Assembly: GCA_025175895.1 (NCBI GenBank)
Contig: CM045989.1
Location: 132,817,272 to 132,881,271, forward strand
Source of the DNA: Wurfbainia villosa
Taxonomy: Eukaryota > Streptophyta > Magnoliopsida > Zingiberales > Zingiberaceae
Direction: 5' to 3'
Length of the DNA: 64,000 bases
Part shown: positions 1 through 11,778 of the stretch, in pieces
Position numbering within the stretch: the stretch's first letter is position 1
How the letters are laid out: every line of letters begins with the position of its first letter
The notes under the pieces: generated by a model
Databases searched by the model: none
Told to the model about the DNA's origin: nothing
What the model saw: only the letters and a program-made list of their open reading frames with translations
Made by a program: the position numbers and the translations under genes

Positions 1-1374
1 CTATAGGTAGGTACTTTGTATACATGTGGTCAATCATGTCTCCCAATCATGGTTGAGATGACCTACTGTAAGGTTATATTCTTGCATTATTCGTTCGGAG
101 TTGGTGATAATCGGATTCGTATGACGCCTGTAGCTAGATAGCTACTTTACATCTTAAGTACCCACGAGATTTGTTCATGGTAGCATGTTGTAGCATGCAT
201 GATTGAACTGGTAGAATGATATAATTTAGGCTTAACCCTCTTGAAGGGCTTGATAGTAGATTTGTGGTCCTTATTGGCCTTGATAGGCGTTTCCTGTTAG
301 CTGGGACGAAACCTTATGAGCAATCGTCTCGATGTGTTTGTTAGTGGACTTGTGATTTTTATCAACTTTGATAACCGATCATGTTAGAAGGGTTGGAACC
401 CTAGACTTAACCATCTCGACTTATTTATTAATAAGTCGATGATCTTTACCGGCTTTGGTAAACATTTCGTATTAGAGGTGTTGAAACCCTCGCTTGACCG
501 CCTCAATGGGTTTAATTGTAGATCGATGAGCTTTGTCGACGTTGATAGTCGTTTTATGCTGGATGTATTGGATAACCCTAGGCTTAGCAACCTAGGATAA
601 TCGACTGCCCACGCGATCCATTAGTGGTAGCATGTTGTGCGTGCAGTCAATAACTAGATATCTATATACTGCATGTCTATCCACGAGTCCCATTCGTGGT
701 AGCATGTAGTTGCACGTAGACAGTGTTATTGATTGTCGACCCACGAGTTACATTCGCGGTAGCTCATAGATAGTTCCCTTTGTATTACCTCGAGAGCCAT
801 GAGGTTTTGTCATGGTATCTGGATGTGCACTGCTTGTTGCAGTGGTTGTGTATGTTGCAGGTATATTTATTATACTGCTGATCAGGTTAGTAGTAGACTG
901 ATATTGGTACTCTGAGGGTTGGGTTACACTAGCTTGTTCCCTGTGACTTCCATTATGTGCATTATGATTATGCACTATTGTATATCCATCCACTGAGTGG
1001 TTGTACTTATCCCCTCCTCACTTATCCTCTAGGTTAACTGATGGAGGACGTGTCCTGTTGATCTACCTTCGTGTCGCTCAGAGAGTTCCTTGTTGTGCTT
1101 GTTCTACTGCATCGTCGGGATGCCGCTTTATTTACTTTATCGGTTTTGCATTTTGTTATGCACTTTGGATTTTATCGCAGTTTGATTTGGGGTCATAAAA
1201 CTATTTTACTTTGATTGATATATGTTTAGTCGTGCATGCATACAATTATTAAAATACTTGTATTTCTATAATTATTTCGAGGTTTTTACCAGGTCTGATC
1301 TATGTATTTCGGAATATTGTCACTAAGGGGCTCCTCCATCATTTGGATGACGAATATGCCCCCAGGATGTGACA
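1..1374 (+). repeat. 5' LTR (3' part) of Ty3/gypsy element 1
   Basis: The stretch has no believable gene and ends at 1374 in GGATGTGACA, the same type of LTR end (..GTGACA) as the other gypsy elements here. The next bases (ATTTTATTGGT) match the start of the leader of element D read in sense. The left end is outside the window. Its sequence is well diverged from the 3' LTR at 4114-6852, so the pair is either old or recombinant between subfamilies. The short reading frames inside are not conserved in any other copy. Confidence 0.65.
160..790 (+). repeat. Degenerate tandem repeats inside the LTR
   Basis: Two families are interleaved. Four copies of a roughly 88-bp unit run from about 228 to 577, each with a variant of 'gcttaacc', then 'tcgatg', 'ctttgataggcg' and 'gttggaaaccct'. 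A shorter motif beginning with a variant of CCCACGAG and continuing to 'GGTAGCATG' occurs near 160, 607, 680 and 739. Nothing indicates coding; this looks like LTR-internal repeat expansion. Confidence 0.55.
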
Positions 1375-2984
1375 ATTTTATTGGTTTGCGGTTTTGGTTT
1401 GTGGGTTTTGTGTTTTGAGGATTTTCTTTTCCTTGGATTTTTGGGAGTTCTTGGGTTTTGGGACCAGGCGAGCTGAAGGATATCTCTGAGCTATAGGAAA
1501 AGTGTTATCTTTAGTGGTTACTATACTTTAGTGGTTAGGAAGAGTATTGACTTAGTGAAATTGCCCCTACTCATGGTTGGGGACGAGGTCGAGGACGTAG
1601 TGACCCTGCGGAACCTAACGATGATTTCAGAAGTACGGACTCTTTAGAGGTGCCGACTGATGACGAATTAGGAAACTAGGGATTTGGCCTGCTAGCCACC
1701 AATTTGAAGGACAAGGAGTAAACCCTCAGAAAATATCAGTCCCTACTATTAGTGATTTGGTTATGTATAAGGCGTGTATACCTACACTGGTTAAGACGAT
1801 GAAAGATCGTTTTACCTTATTATAGGAGGTGTTAGAAGGGATATTTATTTGTCCCAGTATTTCTTCCAGAGAAGATCCGGAACTCTTTGTTAAAAAAGAG
1901 ATGGACCTTTGAGGTTATGCATCGATTATCGATGATAGAATACAGTAGTTGTAGATGGAAATGAATATCCTTCATTGTGGATAGAGGATCTGTTTAGATC
2001 AGCTTAGGACACCTGTGTGTACTTTAGGATTGATTTATGATTGGCTTGTTGATATTGTAGTGACATAGTGTCATACAATTATCATTATCGTTGTGATGAT
2101 TGTTATATCATCAGCCTAGAGTAAAGAGAATGCAAGTGTGTGACGACGACAATGTCACACTTGGTATGAATTGTATGAGCTTTTAAATATCTTATTAGAC
2201 TTATTGATGATTTAGTCGTCCAGGGATTTGGGAAGTCGTGTATTCTGGACACGATTGGATTAGTTGTGGTCGTTGGAGTTGTGTAACTTGGCCACTGTTG
2301 ATGGTGGTAGTTGGAGTCGCGCACTCGGCCACCGTAGATGGTGGTTTTTCTGGTATTGATTTGATTATTACCATAGATATGGATAGGATGCTCTAGCGGT
2401 ATTACATCGCTGACTGGTTGGACCAGGAAGGTGATGGAATTTACTTGGTTTGAAGCTTGTGGAACTAGTTTCAGGGCTCAGACGATGGTTGACTTTTACG
2501 CCAGTGTTGATTAATCATTTTGATGTGGATGGAAGGGTAGTGTACATGGATGCATCATTTCGGGGATCGGAGCGATTTCGATGCTATTGAATAAGATGTA
2601 TCCTAAGCTTACGACAATTAAAGGACTGTGAGATAAGCCGTCATATATATATGACGTGGACTTCGCAGTGATTATGTTGTATTATCGAGGTGAGGAGCAG
2701 TAATGCTCATGGGATTTTGGCTAGCTACTGGATAACTACTATAGAGTAACTAGAACACGAATGGTTGTAACAAGGAAGTTTGGTTGCGATAGCCTTCCAT
2801 GCACTCATAGAGTGTGTGGTGGAGTGGATTTTGGACTGTAGATGGACTTCTCTTGTAAAAGATAATTCCCCGTTTCTGACTCCGAGGAGGATAATAGTTT
2901 CCGGAGTTGTGTTAGTTTAAGGAATAGATGCTTCAGGAAATTCCGATTCCGGAATGGAAGTGAAAGCGTATTATTATAGATGTT
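1375..2984 (+). pseudogene. Ty3/gypsy gag-RT-RNase H remnant, element 1
   Basis: This is a collapsed gag-pol. Around 1566-1630 an Arg/Gly-rich gag N-terminus (GRGRGR type) can be read. It jumps to a reverse transcriptase start at about 1870-2040: a SELFVKKRDG-like segment followed by LCIDYR, the typical gypsy RT N-terminal motif. An RNase H start (YMDASF..) is seen near 2530-2560. Most of gag, protease and RT are deleted, and stops and frameshifts are common, so no product is possible. The integrase half follows directly. Confidence 0.7.
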
Positions 2985-4016
2985 GTGGTGAGTTTGCCTT
3001 GGACACGTCAAGGTCATGACGCGATTTGGGTAGTCATGGACCGACTAACCAAATCCGCGCACTTCTTAGCGATTTGGAAGACCGACTCTTTGGATCGTTT
3101 GATAGAGTTATATTATCGGGATATCATCAGATTGCATGGTGTTCCTTTGAGCATTATATCAGATAGAGATCCGCAATTCACGTCTCGGTTCTGGCAAAGT
3201 CTGCAGCAGGCCTTAGGCATGCAACTTCGTTTTAGTACTGCATTCCATCCGCAGATAGATGGACAGTCTAAGTGGGCCATTTAAACACTAGAGGACTTGC
3301 TGAGGTTCTGTGTGATGGATTTCGGAGGCAACTGGGAGGATCACTTCCCGTTAGTGGAATTCGCCTACAATAACAACTATCATTCGGCTATCCAAGTGGC
3401 CCCGTTTGAAGCATTGTATGGTAGATAGTGTTGTACACCCACCCTCTGAGAGGAGGTTGGGGAGGCCCAGTTGCTAGGACCCCAGAGAGCTCAGCATGAG
3501 GCAGAGTTGGTCCGTATTATCAGACGTAGGATGGCAGAGGCGCAAGATCGCCAGAAGAGTTATGCAGATTGGAGACGGAGACCTTTGGAGTTCTCGATTG
3601 GTGATCATGTATTCCTGCGAGTATCACCCACGAAAGGGGTGAAGAGATTTGACCTCCGAGGTAAGCTAGCTCCTAGATACATTGGTCCGTTTGAGATTTT
3701 GGAGAGGATCGGAGCAGTCGCTTTCCGTTTAGCGCTACCACCATCTTTGACAAGTATTCATGATGTGTTTCATGTGTCCATGCTAAGGAAGTATGTGCTA
3801 GACTCTACACATATTCTGTCAGATGTGTCAGGTTCCATTCAACCTGATGCTACTTACGCAGAGGTTCTGATACGGATTTTGGATCACAAAGAACGACAGT
3901 TGCGAAACAAGATTGTGTGACTTGTCAAAATCGGGTGGAGTCACCACACTGATGAGGAGGCTACTTGGGAGCTTGAGGAAAAGATTCAAGCTCAATACCC
4001 CTACCTGTTTACTTAA
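2985..4016 (+). pseudogene. Ty3/gypsy integrase with chromodomain-like end, element 1
   Basis: This is the best preserved pol segment of the window. It has the integrase core (GHDAIWVVMDRLTKSAHF, then ISDRDPQFTSRFW and FHPQIDGQ), then the QRKSYAD-type linker, the GDHVFLRVSP / GKLAPRYIGPFEI block and the HDVFHVSMLRKY motif. It ends in WSHHTDEEATWELEE..YPYLF, a chromodomain-like C-terminus typical of plant chromoviruses, with a final stop at 4014-4016. At least four nonsense codons break it (near 3282, 3426, 3448 and 3918), mostly explicable as C-to-T or G-to-A changes. After the TGA at 3918 the frame continues to 4016 unchanged. In a living element this protein would insert cDNA into chromatin; here it is dead. 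Confidence 0.88.
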
Positions 4017-4101
4017 GGTACGTGAGATATATTTTCAGTACTTGTGGTATCTTTTACTCATTATGTATCTGAGGAGGAAATTTGGGGACTAAATTTTAAT
4101 T

Positions 4102-4113
4102 AGTGGGGGAGAA
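4102..4113 (+). other. Polypurine tract of element 1
   Basis: AGTGGGGGAGAA lies immediately before the TG that opens the 3' LTR at 4114. A PPT primes plus-strand DNA synthesis. The reverse complement of the same motif borders the minus-strand LTRs at 11779, 22552, 32238 and 58680. Confidence 0.8.
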
Positions 4114-6852
4114 TGTTAAATACGGAAAATTTAAAATATAAATTTAATGGCCAAAAATTAAGAAAAATAATCCTGGAATTTTTTCGAGATTTTTAGGGAA
4201 ATTTTAGAAATTTTTCTGGATTTAAATGGAGCATATACGGGAATAAGAAAAATAGGTTTTTAAAGGCCCTATTTAGATGAGTTAATAGGATTAATAAACC
4301 TAGGGTTATTTGGATTAATTCTTCTTCCGCTGCACCCAACACTTCGCGATCTCCCCGTGCGCCATCCACGTTCGATTCAGCCACGCCGAGTGTCGCCGTG
4401 GCGCCCAAAGATCTCGACCGGACTTCCCGCGCCGTCGCGACGGACCTCCCGTCGTGCGACCAGACCTCCCCGCGCCGTCGCGACCAGACCTCCCCGCACC
4501 ATCGCTCTGATCCTCGACCAATTCCATCTTCTCTGCAAGCGACAGCAAGCATCCTCGCCGGTGGCCACGGACGAGCTGACGGCGAGCGCGTGACTGGGAG
4601 TTTGCGGCGGGATGGTTGCGCCTGGCTCGGATTTTGGGGGCGGCGATCTTTGTCGAGCCCTCTTCTCCTTCTCTGCACGCGACAGTGAGGAGCAATCTCG
4701 CCGGTCTCCACAGTCGAGCCGACGGTGAGCGTGCTGTTGAGGGACTGCCGGTGGCGGCGGCTAGGCAAGGGTTGCAGCAGGTTTGACCGGAGGTTGTGAT
4801 CTCTGCCGTTGGGCGCCGGAGCAAGGTAAGAACCGGCTGTTGTATTTTTCCTTGGACGAAGATCATAAACCCTAGCCGTAGTTTCCTTCGTTTGGTTAAG
4901 TCTGTGATTTTTGGGCAGGGGTCTCGAGCCAGTGAATCGAAGAATTGGGATAGGAGGAAGGTGGTTGCCGGTGGAGTCTAGGGATAGTAAGCTTGATCTA
5001 GCCTCCTTTCATCTGTTAATTATTGGATTTTTGCTAGGTATCAATGCATTTTGCATGAATGGAGGGTCCTGTGAGAGGGAAATTGTCGGTTGTGAAGTTG
5101 AGTAGGGACTGTAAATGGCTGTGGTGGGCTGTTATTGGAGTTGTTGGCTGTGATATTTCTGTGAGGGTTTATTTGGGGGTGTCGTGCGGTTAGGGTTGGA
5201 GGTAGTCGTGCAAGAACGACTGTAAATGGATTTACTTTGGGTGTTGTACAAGTGTGATTGGATGAAAAGACCTTTATTAGGTGAAAGGGTTAGATAAATT
5301 AGTGAAATTGGAAGTTTATTTGGGTTAATTGGGTTATGAACGAAATCGATTAAGTATTCGATTTGTCGGTGAATTGCATTTTGTGCTTAACAATAATTAT
5401 GCTGTATACAGGTTTCGGTCATGAGGCAGATCCACGGTTGTGACGATTTGGTTGTTTTCTCGAGCATTTTATCAGGCGGGTATTTTAACTTATCTTTTAG
5501 ATATAGTCAAGTTGATATGCTAGTTAGGATAGCTTGCAATAATTTTCATGTTTATATACCTAGTATGTTTTTGTGCCTACTTGATACATGCATTGGATCA
5601 GTTATCATTATATCTTTCCTGTTTTACTCAGATTATGGATATGCACTTATTGGTTGTGCATATTATTCGGTTATGCATTTTAGTTGGATTTACATGCTTT
5701 AGTGTCATGCACCATCTTGCATGATTGCATGCTGGCTGGACGGGGTTCCTTTATAGTTGAGCCCGCAGCTAGTTACATGGCCTGCACACACTGCCACTCA
5801 TGGGTTAGTGGTACATCAGGAGGGTGTGTGAAGTTGCTCTGTCAGGCTCCGCTGGTCCGCTCATGGGCAGCGATGAGGCAGCGTGGTAGCGGGCAGGGAT
5901 CCCTCCTCTGGTCTATGACACCGGGAGATGAGAGCTTAGCTCCCCCACTCTGTTTGGGGCAGGAGGATAGGTGTACTCCAACATCATCCTGTCTACTCGG
6001 TCACTCAGGGGCAGTGATGGCAGAGTGCACAGTTGTCATAGTCCTACCCACTCGGCTTCACCATCGCGTGTGAGGCGGCTGACTGGCGTCAGGGGTGACC
6101 ATGTCATTTGCACGGCATGCATTTTGCATGGATAACATTTGTATTGTGTTTGCTACATTTTTATTGATGCCTTGGATGTTGCATATGATTGTCATGCATA
6201 CAGGATTCATATTTGTATATGGTGATGACTTTATCTCTTATAGTATGACACATGCTCCTGTATCAGGGTAGGAGATTCAGGTAAGTACAGTCCTTTTGTA
6301 TTTCTTGCTTGCATACCCTATATGTGAGATTGTACTGGCATGGTTCTTATTGTTAGCTATATCTTACTTTGCATATCGACTATATCCGCTGAGTTCTTTG
6401 AACTTACCCCGTGGTTTTATATTTATTTCAGGATGAAGCTGTCAGGAGAGTCCAGTTGTCATACCCCCCCCCCTCGTCGTGATAGTTTATTAGTTGTTTG
6501 AGTTATGGTTTTGGATGTTGTATAGAAGATATGTTTATGTCCTAATGTTTTGGTTATGTACTTGTGGAAGTTTAGAGATATTTGTTGAGTCCTTATGGAC
6601 TATTCGAATGGTTTGGTTGTATGTTCCTGCTCAGATGGCAGAAGGGATAGATCTCGATGTTTTAGATCTTTTATTTATTTTGGTTGATGGCCTGAAGCCG
6701 CATATTATGTATAGTGTATAGTGGTATGTTCCGGTCGTGTTGACCGATGTATAGTGGCCGTGTAGGCCTTGTATGCAAGATTGATATTGTCACCCGTACA
6801 TGGGAGATGCTGCTGGATTTTCGTCTGGCGAGGACTCCCCCGGGGCGTGACA
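4114..6852 (+). repeat. 3' LTR of Ty3/gypsy element 1
   Basis: It runs from TGTTAAATACGG after the PPT to CGGGGCGTGACA, about 2.74 kb. It has a TTTTTAAAGG TATA-like stretch near 4256, a GC-rich block at about 4320-4800, and a poly-C tract at 6465-6473. Several frames are open in the GC-rich block on both strands, but none is shared by related LTRs, so they are chance. From 6456 onward the sequence is also the start of the tandem duplication and reappears at 17338-17736. Confidence 0.8.
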
Positions 6853-7679
6853 TATATTATTATTTTTATAGTTACAATATGTTTCATATATTGTTCTTTG
6901 ATTTGACAATTAAACCAAAAAAATGGTTTTGAACTTAATTTGTATAAATTAACCTGTCTACATATCCTTTTGGGTATAAATGAATCAAAACCTTTGTAGT
7001 AGACTTACTATTTGAATATATGTCCCCTTATCTTAATTTAATCTGAAATATTGTTAGAGGTAGCGGTTGATGTGTCTTCAGCTGTAAGGTCATATAAGTC
7101 TTCATTATTCTTTTTCATTATCTCTTATTGCCTAAGATCTGCTCTACACCAATCATCCAAATAGATTTGTGTCTCAAGTGATTCTAGAGGTCATACATAA
7201 TCTAATATTATCCAAAATATTTCTCCTCGTACTAAATGCTTATTCAATCGCCACAGTTGAGACAAGAGTTGCTAAAATTTATTTAGCAATTTGTGATAAT
7301 ATAGAAAAATTATTTGCATGCTCTTTCCACCATTTAAGAATTGAAAATTTTAAAAGATAGATAGACACTAAACTAAAAAAAAAATTGTTAGATATAAATC
7401 AATTTCAAATACAATATTTGAATCGCTTGGTTTCTTTTTGCCTTTGAAATAATAGTTGTTCTTCCTTACTCGTTTTAGAAAATTCTCTAATATTTATAGA
7501 TTTGAAAGATTGTTGAGTATAATTATTAAATGTCACACTAAATTCAACATATATATCAAAAATTAATTTTCTAATATAATTTATTTTTTGTGCAATATAG
7601 TAATTATTTATTTCTAAATTTTCAATATAAAATATTATATAATCAAATAAACCATCTAATTTATATCTAGGATCAAAAT
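6853..7679 (-). pseudogene. hAT transposase C-terminal remnant (duplication copy A)
   Basis: The reverse strand at about 7180-7350 reads ILKWWKEHANNFSILSQIAK, a stop, then ILATLVSTVAIE.AFSTRRNIL. This is the hAT-family C-terminal dimerisation domain (plant BED-finger/RICESLEEPER-like transposases). Copy A has an extra stop (GAA-TAA-GCA) where copy B has GAA-GAA-GCA. The rest is AT-rich and too decayed to read. The remainder of the gene lies beyond the copia insertion, at 48358-49430. Confidence 0.75.
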
Positions 7680-8226
7680 TGTTGGATCAATTTGAGCGCT
7701 AGAGGGGGGTGAATAGCACAAAACAATTTTTCGAATTCCTTCGATTAAGAAAAAAGTGCGTAGCGGAAAAGTAAATAGAACACTTTTGTTTTTACTTAGT
7801 TCACAACCTTCGGCTGCTAATCCAAGGCTCTAACGGTCTTAGACTGTGTACGAAGGGCAAATCACTAAAATACTCCTCCTCGTTGGAGCTAGGAGTAAGC
7901 GAATACAAGAAAAAGCAAAATCTCGAGGTAGAGGGACACTCCCCCTCTCCTCGTTATGATAAAAAGCTCCGAGACAAAAAAGACTAATACAAGAATTTAA
8001 AATAGACAGACTAAATTAATCTTGTACCGATGAAAGAAGAATGAGAACTCAAGCTTTGCTCGTCGGAGTATTAGAACTTCATCGTCGTAGAGTCGTCGGA
8101 GAGTCGCGGCATTGTGGAGGCTTTTGGAGAGCTTTTTGATGATGAAAATGGTGTGGAGAACCCCTTCTTTTATAGCCTTGAGAAACCCTAATCGTTGAGA
8201 TGAAGTTTCATGAGGTGATGCCACCT
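7680..8226 (-). repeat. Truncated copia-type LTR (duplication copy A)
   Basis: It begins TGTTGGATC and carries GCTAGAGGGGGGTGAATAGC, as do the LTRs at 18566 and 47272. It stops at 8226 where gypsy A is inserted; the last five bases CACCT are the left target-site copy. The second half of this LTR exists only behind gypsy B (37492-38002), because copy A ends inside gypsy A. Confidence 0.85.
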
Positions 8227-9119
8227 TGTCACGCCCCGAGAGTATGTCGTGCCGAAAAGCAAACGGACAACATCTCCCCTGTACGTGGCAACATCTCGTG
8301 TTAATACAAGGCTCGTAGGCCCACAATAACAATAACATATACAAATAAAAACATAACAACATAACGAAACACAACGGAAACTAATACAATGACATACCCA
8401 TAACCACACATATACAATACAACCACACACCATGCATACCGGTATGACTAACACCAGAACATGAAGAAAACCTCGTTAAAACCCGCACTAACATGTGCGT
8501 ACATCACATAACACATAACACCATGAAAACTCAGAATACATAACAAGACATACGAAAAACTCAAAAACCTGGACTCTCGGAGTTGAGATGAGATGATGCC
8601 AGCCAGCCGTGCTCCAAGTCCATCACGGTCTACATTACAGGCGATAGAAAACCTGTGGTCCATGGTGGTGAGTAAAACTCAGCAGGAAATAGAAAAATAT
8701 GTATATATCCATATCACATGTAATTCGATAGAAAAATCTACAAGTATATCAGGTAACACTAATATGATAACATATCCATGTATATACCTTCTAACCAAAA
8801 GCCAATATAAAATGCAGACATACCTGAACGTCTGCTATGCTACACCTATCCAACCTTAGCACATATCCACAATATATACATATACAAGAAATCTGCTCTA
8901 AACCATATAACGACATAAATACAGGTTAAAGAATGAAATAGAAAATCCAACAACTATACAGGTATCCTACACAACCGTATAAGCGATGCGGGTAGCATGT
9001 ATGAAGATGTTGTACAACCAAATACAATAAGCATAGTACAATCAAATGCAACATCACAATAAGCATATATATATATAGACTGCATCTATATATGTATACT
9101 AATCACAATCATCTATATA

Positions 9120-9235
<116 letters not shown>

Positions 9236-9730
9236 CATGCATATATGTATATATATGGCAATATGCAAAAATGTCATAAGTCTCGGCAATGCAGTATGCA
9301 TGGTCATGTCGGCTCACCCTAAAGCTTCCATGATCCCAGTGTGGCCTCGGTGGCTCGAGCATGACAACTGTCCCAACTCAACACCAACCACTATTCTCGA
9401 GTGGCCGAGTGGGTAGTATGATCGAGTAGCATATAAGCGTGAAGAGCAAGCTACATGATGGGGGTCCCTGCTGTTGGCCACTCCGACAGTCACTATCCAT
9501 GAGTGGTCGAGTGCCATACACGCAGGACTACGACACGCAAATCTCACTACCACCGTCTATAGTGGTAGAGTGTGGCACCACAATGCTCTGCCCTCACACC
9601 GGTTACTCCTTCTATGAGTAACCGTGGAGGCAGGATGACTGACGACCCTCTCAACCACAAGGGAGACCACATCGCCAGCATGCATGCAAATGTCATGAAT
9701 GCTTTGTCACATAAATAGACATCCACCATA

Positions 9731-10020
9731 GACTCTCTATTCTACAGAGAGTCATACTAATCATATCAACGCACTCTCTATCCTACAGAGAGTCGTACTC
9801 AACTGATCATAACACTCTCTATCCTGTAGAGAGTCATACCAATTTAATCGACGCACTCTCTATCCTGCAGAGAGTCATACTCAACTGATGGACGCACTCT
9901 CTATCCTGTAGAGAGTCATACTCATCTGATCGATGCACTCTCTATCCTGTAGAGAGTCATACTCATCTGATCGACGCACTCTCTATCCTGTAGAGAGTCG
10001 AACTCAAACTGATTATATCA
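9731..10020. repeat. Tandem array of about 41-bp hairpin units in LTR
   Basis: There are seven units, each opening with an inverted repeat of the form ACTCTCTATCCTGTAGAGAG followed by a TCATACTCAACTGATCGACGC-like spacer. Each can fold into a 7-8-bp stem. Related arrays lie at the same LTR position in gypsy B (20508-20793 and 35488-35730) and C (30040-30340). There are no spacers of CRISPR type; both stem and linker are conserved. Confidence 0.85.
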
Positions 10021-11778
10021 AGCTAGGACCATCGGTCCGTAGTGACACACTAAATATCATTCACCTGACCATTTATACAATACATGGTCGGTAGTAAACA
10101 TGCAACCTAAGGGTACTAGAATTAATCCTAGGTTCAAGACATTATCTACCTACGGATGACCTTTTTTCCCCAATTCTGATCGGTTGTCATCCGGACTTTA
10201 CTATTTGCACTTAACTAAACAAACTCTAGGTTACTTACATCACCTATATATATAACTCCTAATCATGATAAAATCAAACATGATAGCAGCAATGGAGTTA
10301 ACAGCCAAAGGTAAAGTATCAAGCGCAAGAGTAAATAAGAATAGAGTCAAGGTAACATGATCATATAAGATGATCATGCATCTAAATCTGCATGCATTAA
10401 AACTACCTGACCAGGGTAGAAATTATCCACCTGTTTTGACGAATTGTCTGAGAATACAAGTAGTCTTCACGTCCGTGAACCTGCCTTATATCAGAGTCTT
10501 CATTACCAAGCCTAGCTCCCTCGACCCAACTTCCTGATCCAATTTGAGTCCACTGCCAACTGAACTTACAAGAAAAACTCCATTCCTTTAATCCTCACAA
10601 CCTGTAAACATAGAAGTCATAAGTTTCCCATTGGTTGATCCATACATAGATTATCTAGTGCAATAGTAGGAACCATTGGAATTACCATAACATGAGTGGA
10701 AATGCTAGGGCACGGATGATTGATTCACCAATTCAAGGCCTCAAACCACCCCGCTCAATTGTGATAATGTTTCCCCAACTGCAACACAGAACAACCAAGC
10801 ACACCTAAACAGATTACAGGTTTACAGATCTAATCATAGCTGACCTCTATTGTGGGGAAGATGGCAAAGGATGGGAGGCTGGCGATGACCTGTGCTGTGA
10901 TAGAAGATGACCGGCAAGCAATTGATGCAGGTTGTGATCAAAGATCTGAGAGACAACGAGATGGGAGAGAGCCTGATGATCAGAGGAAAAACGGAGACAA
11001 CCGATCCAACTCTCAACGAGAACGAGCTCACTGTGGAACCCCTGGTAGAGACATTGATCGATGCCAACGATGGTAGTATCACTGTGCTCGCGAAATCCCC
11101 AACTGCTCGGGTCGAGATCTCTGATGAAGCGGCGGCGAGCAGGACGACGCACGACAACAGAGGGCAGGCAAACGATTCAGTAGAGACAACTCCTAAATCC
11201 GACAGCGTGAACCCCTGTCGCTCCCTAGCTCTTGAGATCAAGGATGCCCGCCGAACCCAAACGTCGATCCTCCCTTCCCGCTTGCTCTCCCACCGGAAGG
11301 AGTCGTCGGCAGCGACCGTTCGGCGAGGAAGAGGTGCGGAGGTCGTATGCGTGCGACGCGCGTGTGATGGCTGCAAAGCGACGACAACCGACGGCTGGGA
11401 GAGGGGCGCGGCGTCGGTGGCAGAGAAGTCGGGCAGAGGCTGCAGCTTCTGGTACGTGCGTGCGGTGCAGGGAAGAAGACGATGGTGAGGAGGCGGCGAA
11501 GTTGTAGCGTCGACCAACGATCGGGAGGGAGAAGAATCGACAGAGAAGGTGCGATTGGGAGAGGGAAGAAACCGAAGGAAAGGAATCGGCGTGCGTGCAG
11601 TGAGGAAACGGAAGAAAGGGGAGTTAAGGCAAAAGCGAATCGGGTAAGAAAAATCCAGGTCGGGTCTTTACCCTATAAAACCAGACCTAGACTCTATTAA
11701 CCCCTATCCGTTAAAACCTAGATTAGGTTTTAATTAAAGTCCTAACTTTGAATGATTTTTTTTTCGCCGTATCTTACA

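Noticed and set aside
4193..4866. 191- and 183-codon Arg/Pro-rich frames
   Set aside because: They overlap in different frames of the GC-rich part of the element 1 LTR, with biased composition and no recognisable domain.
9731..10020. Possible CRISPR array (regular repeats of ~41 bp)
   Set aside because: The linkers are as conserved as the repeats, there are no unique spacers or cas genes, and the array sits in a plant LTR.
10834..11517. 227-codon minus-strand frame and a 193-codon plus-strand frame in a GC-rich block
   Set aside because: They lie in an LTR. The duplicated LTR (21611-22250) and the gypsy B right LTR (36590-37200) carry frameshifts and different products, so no protein constraint is evident.
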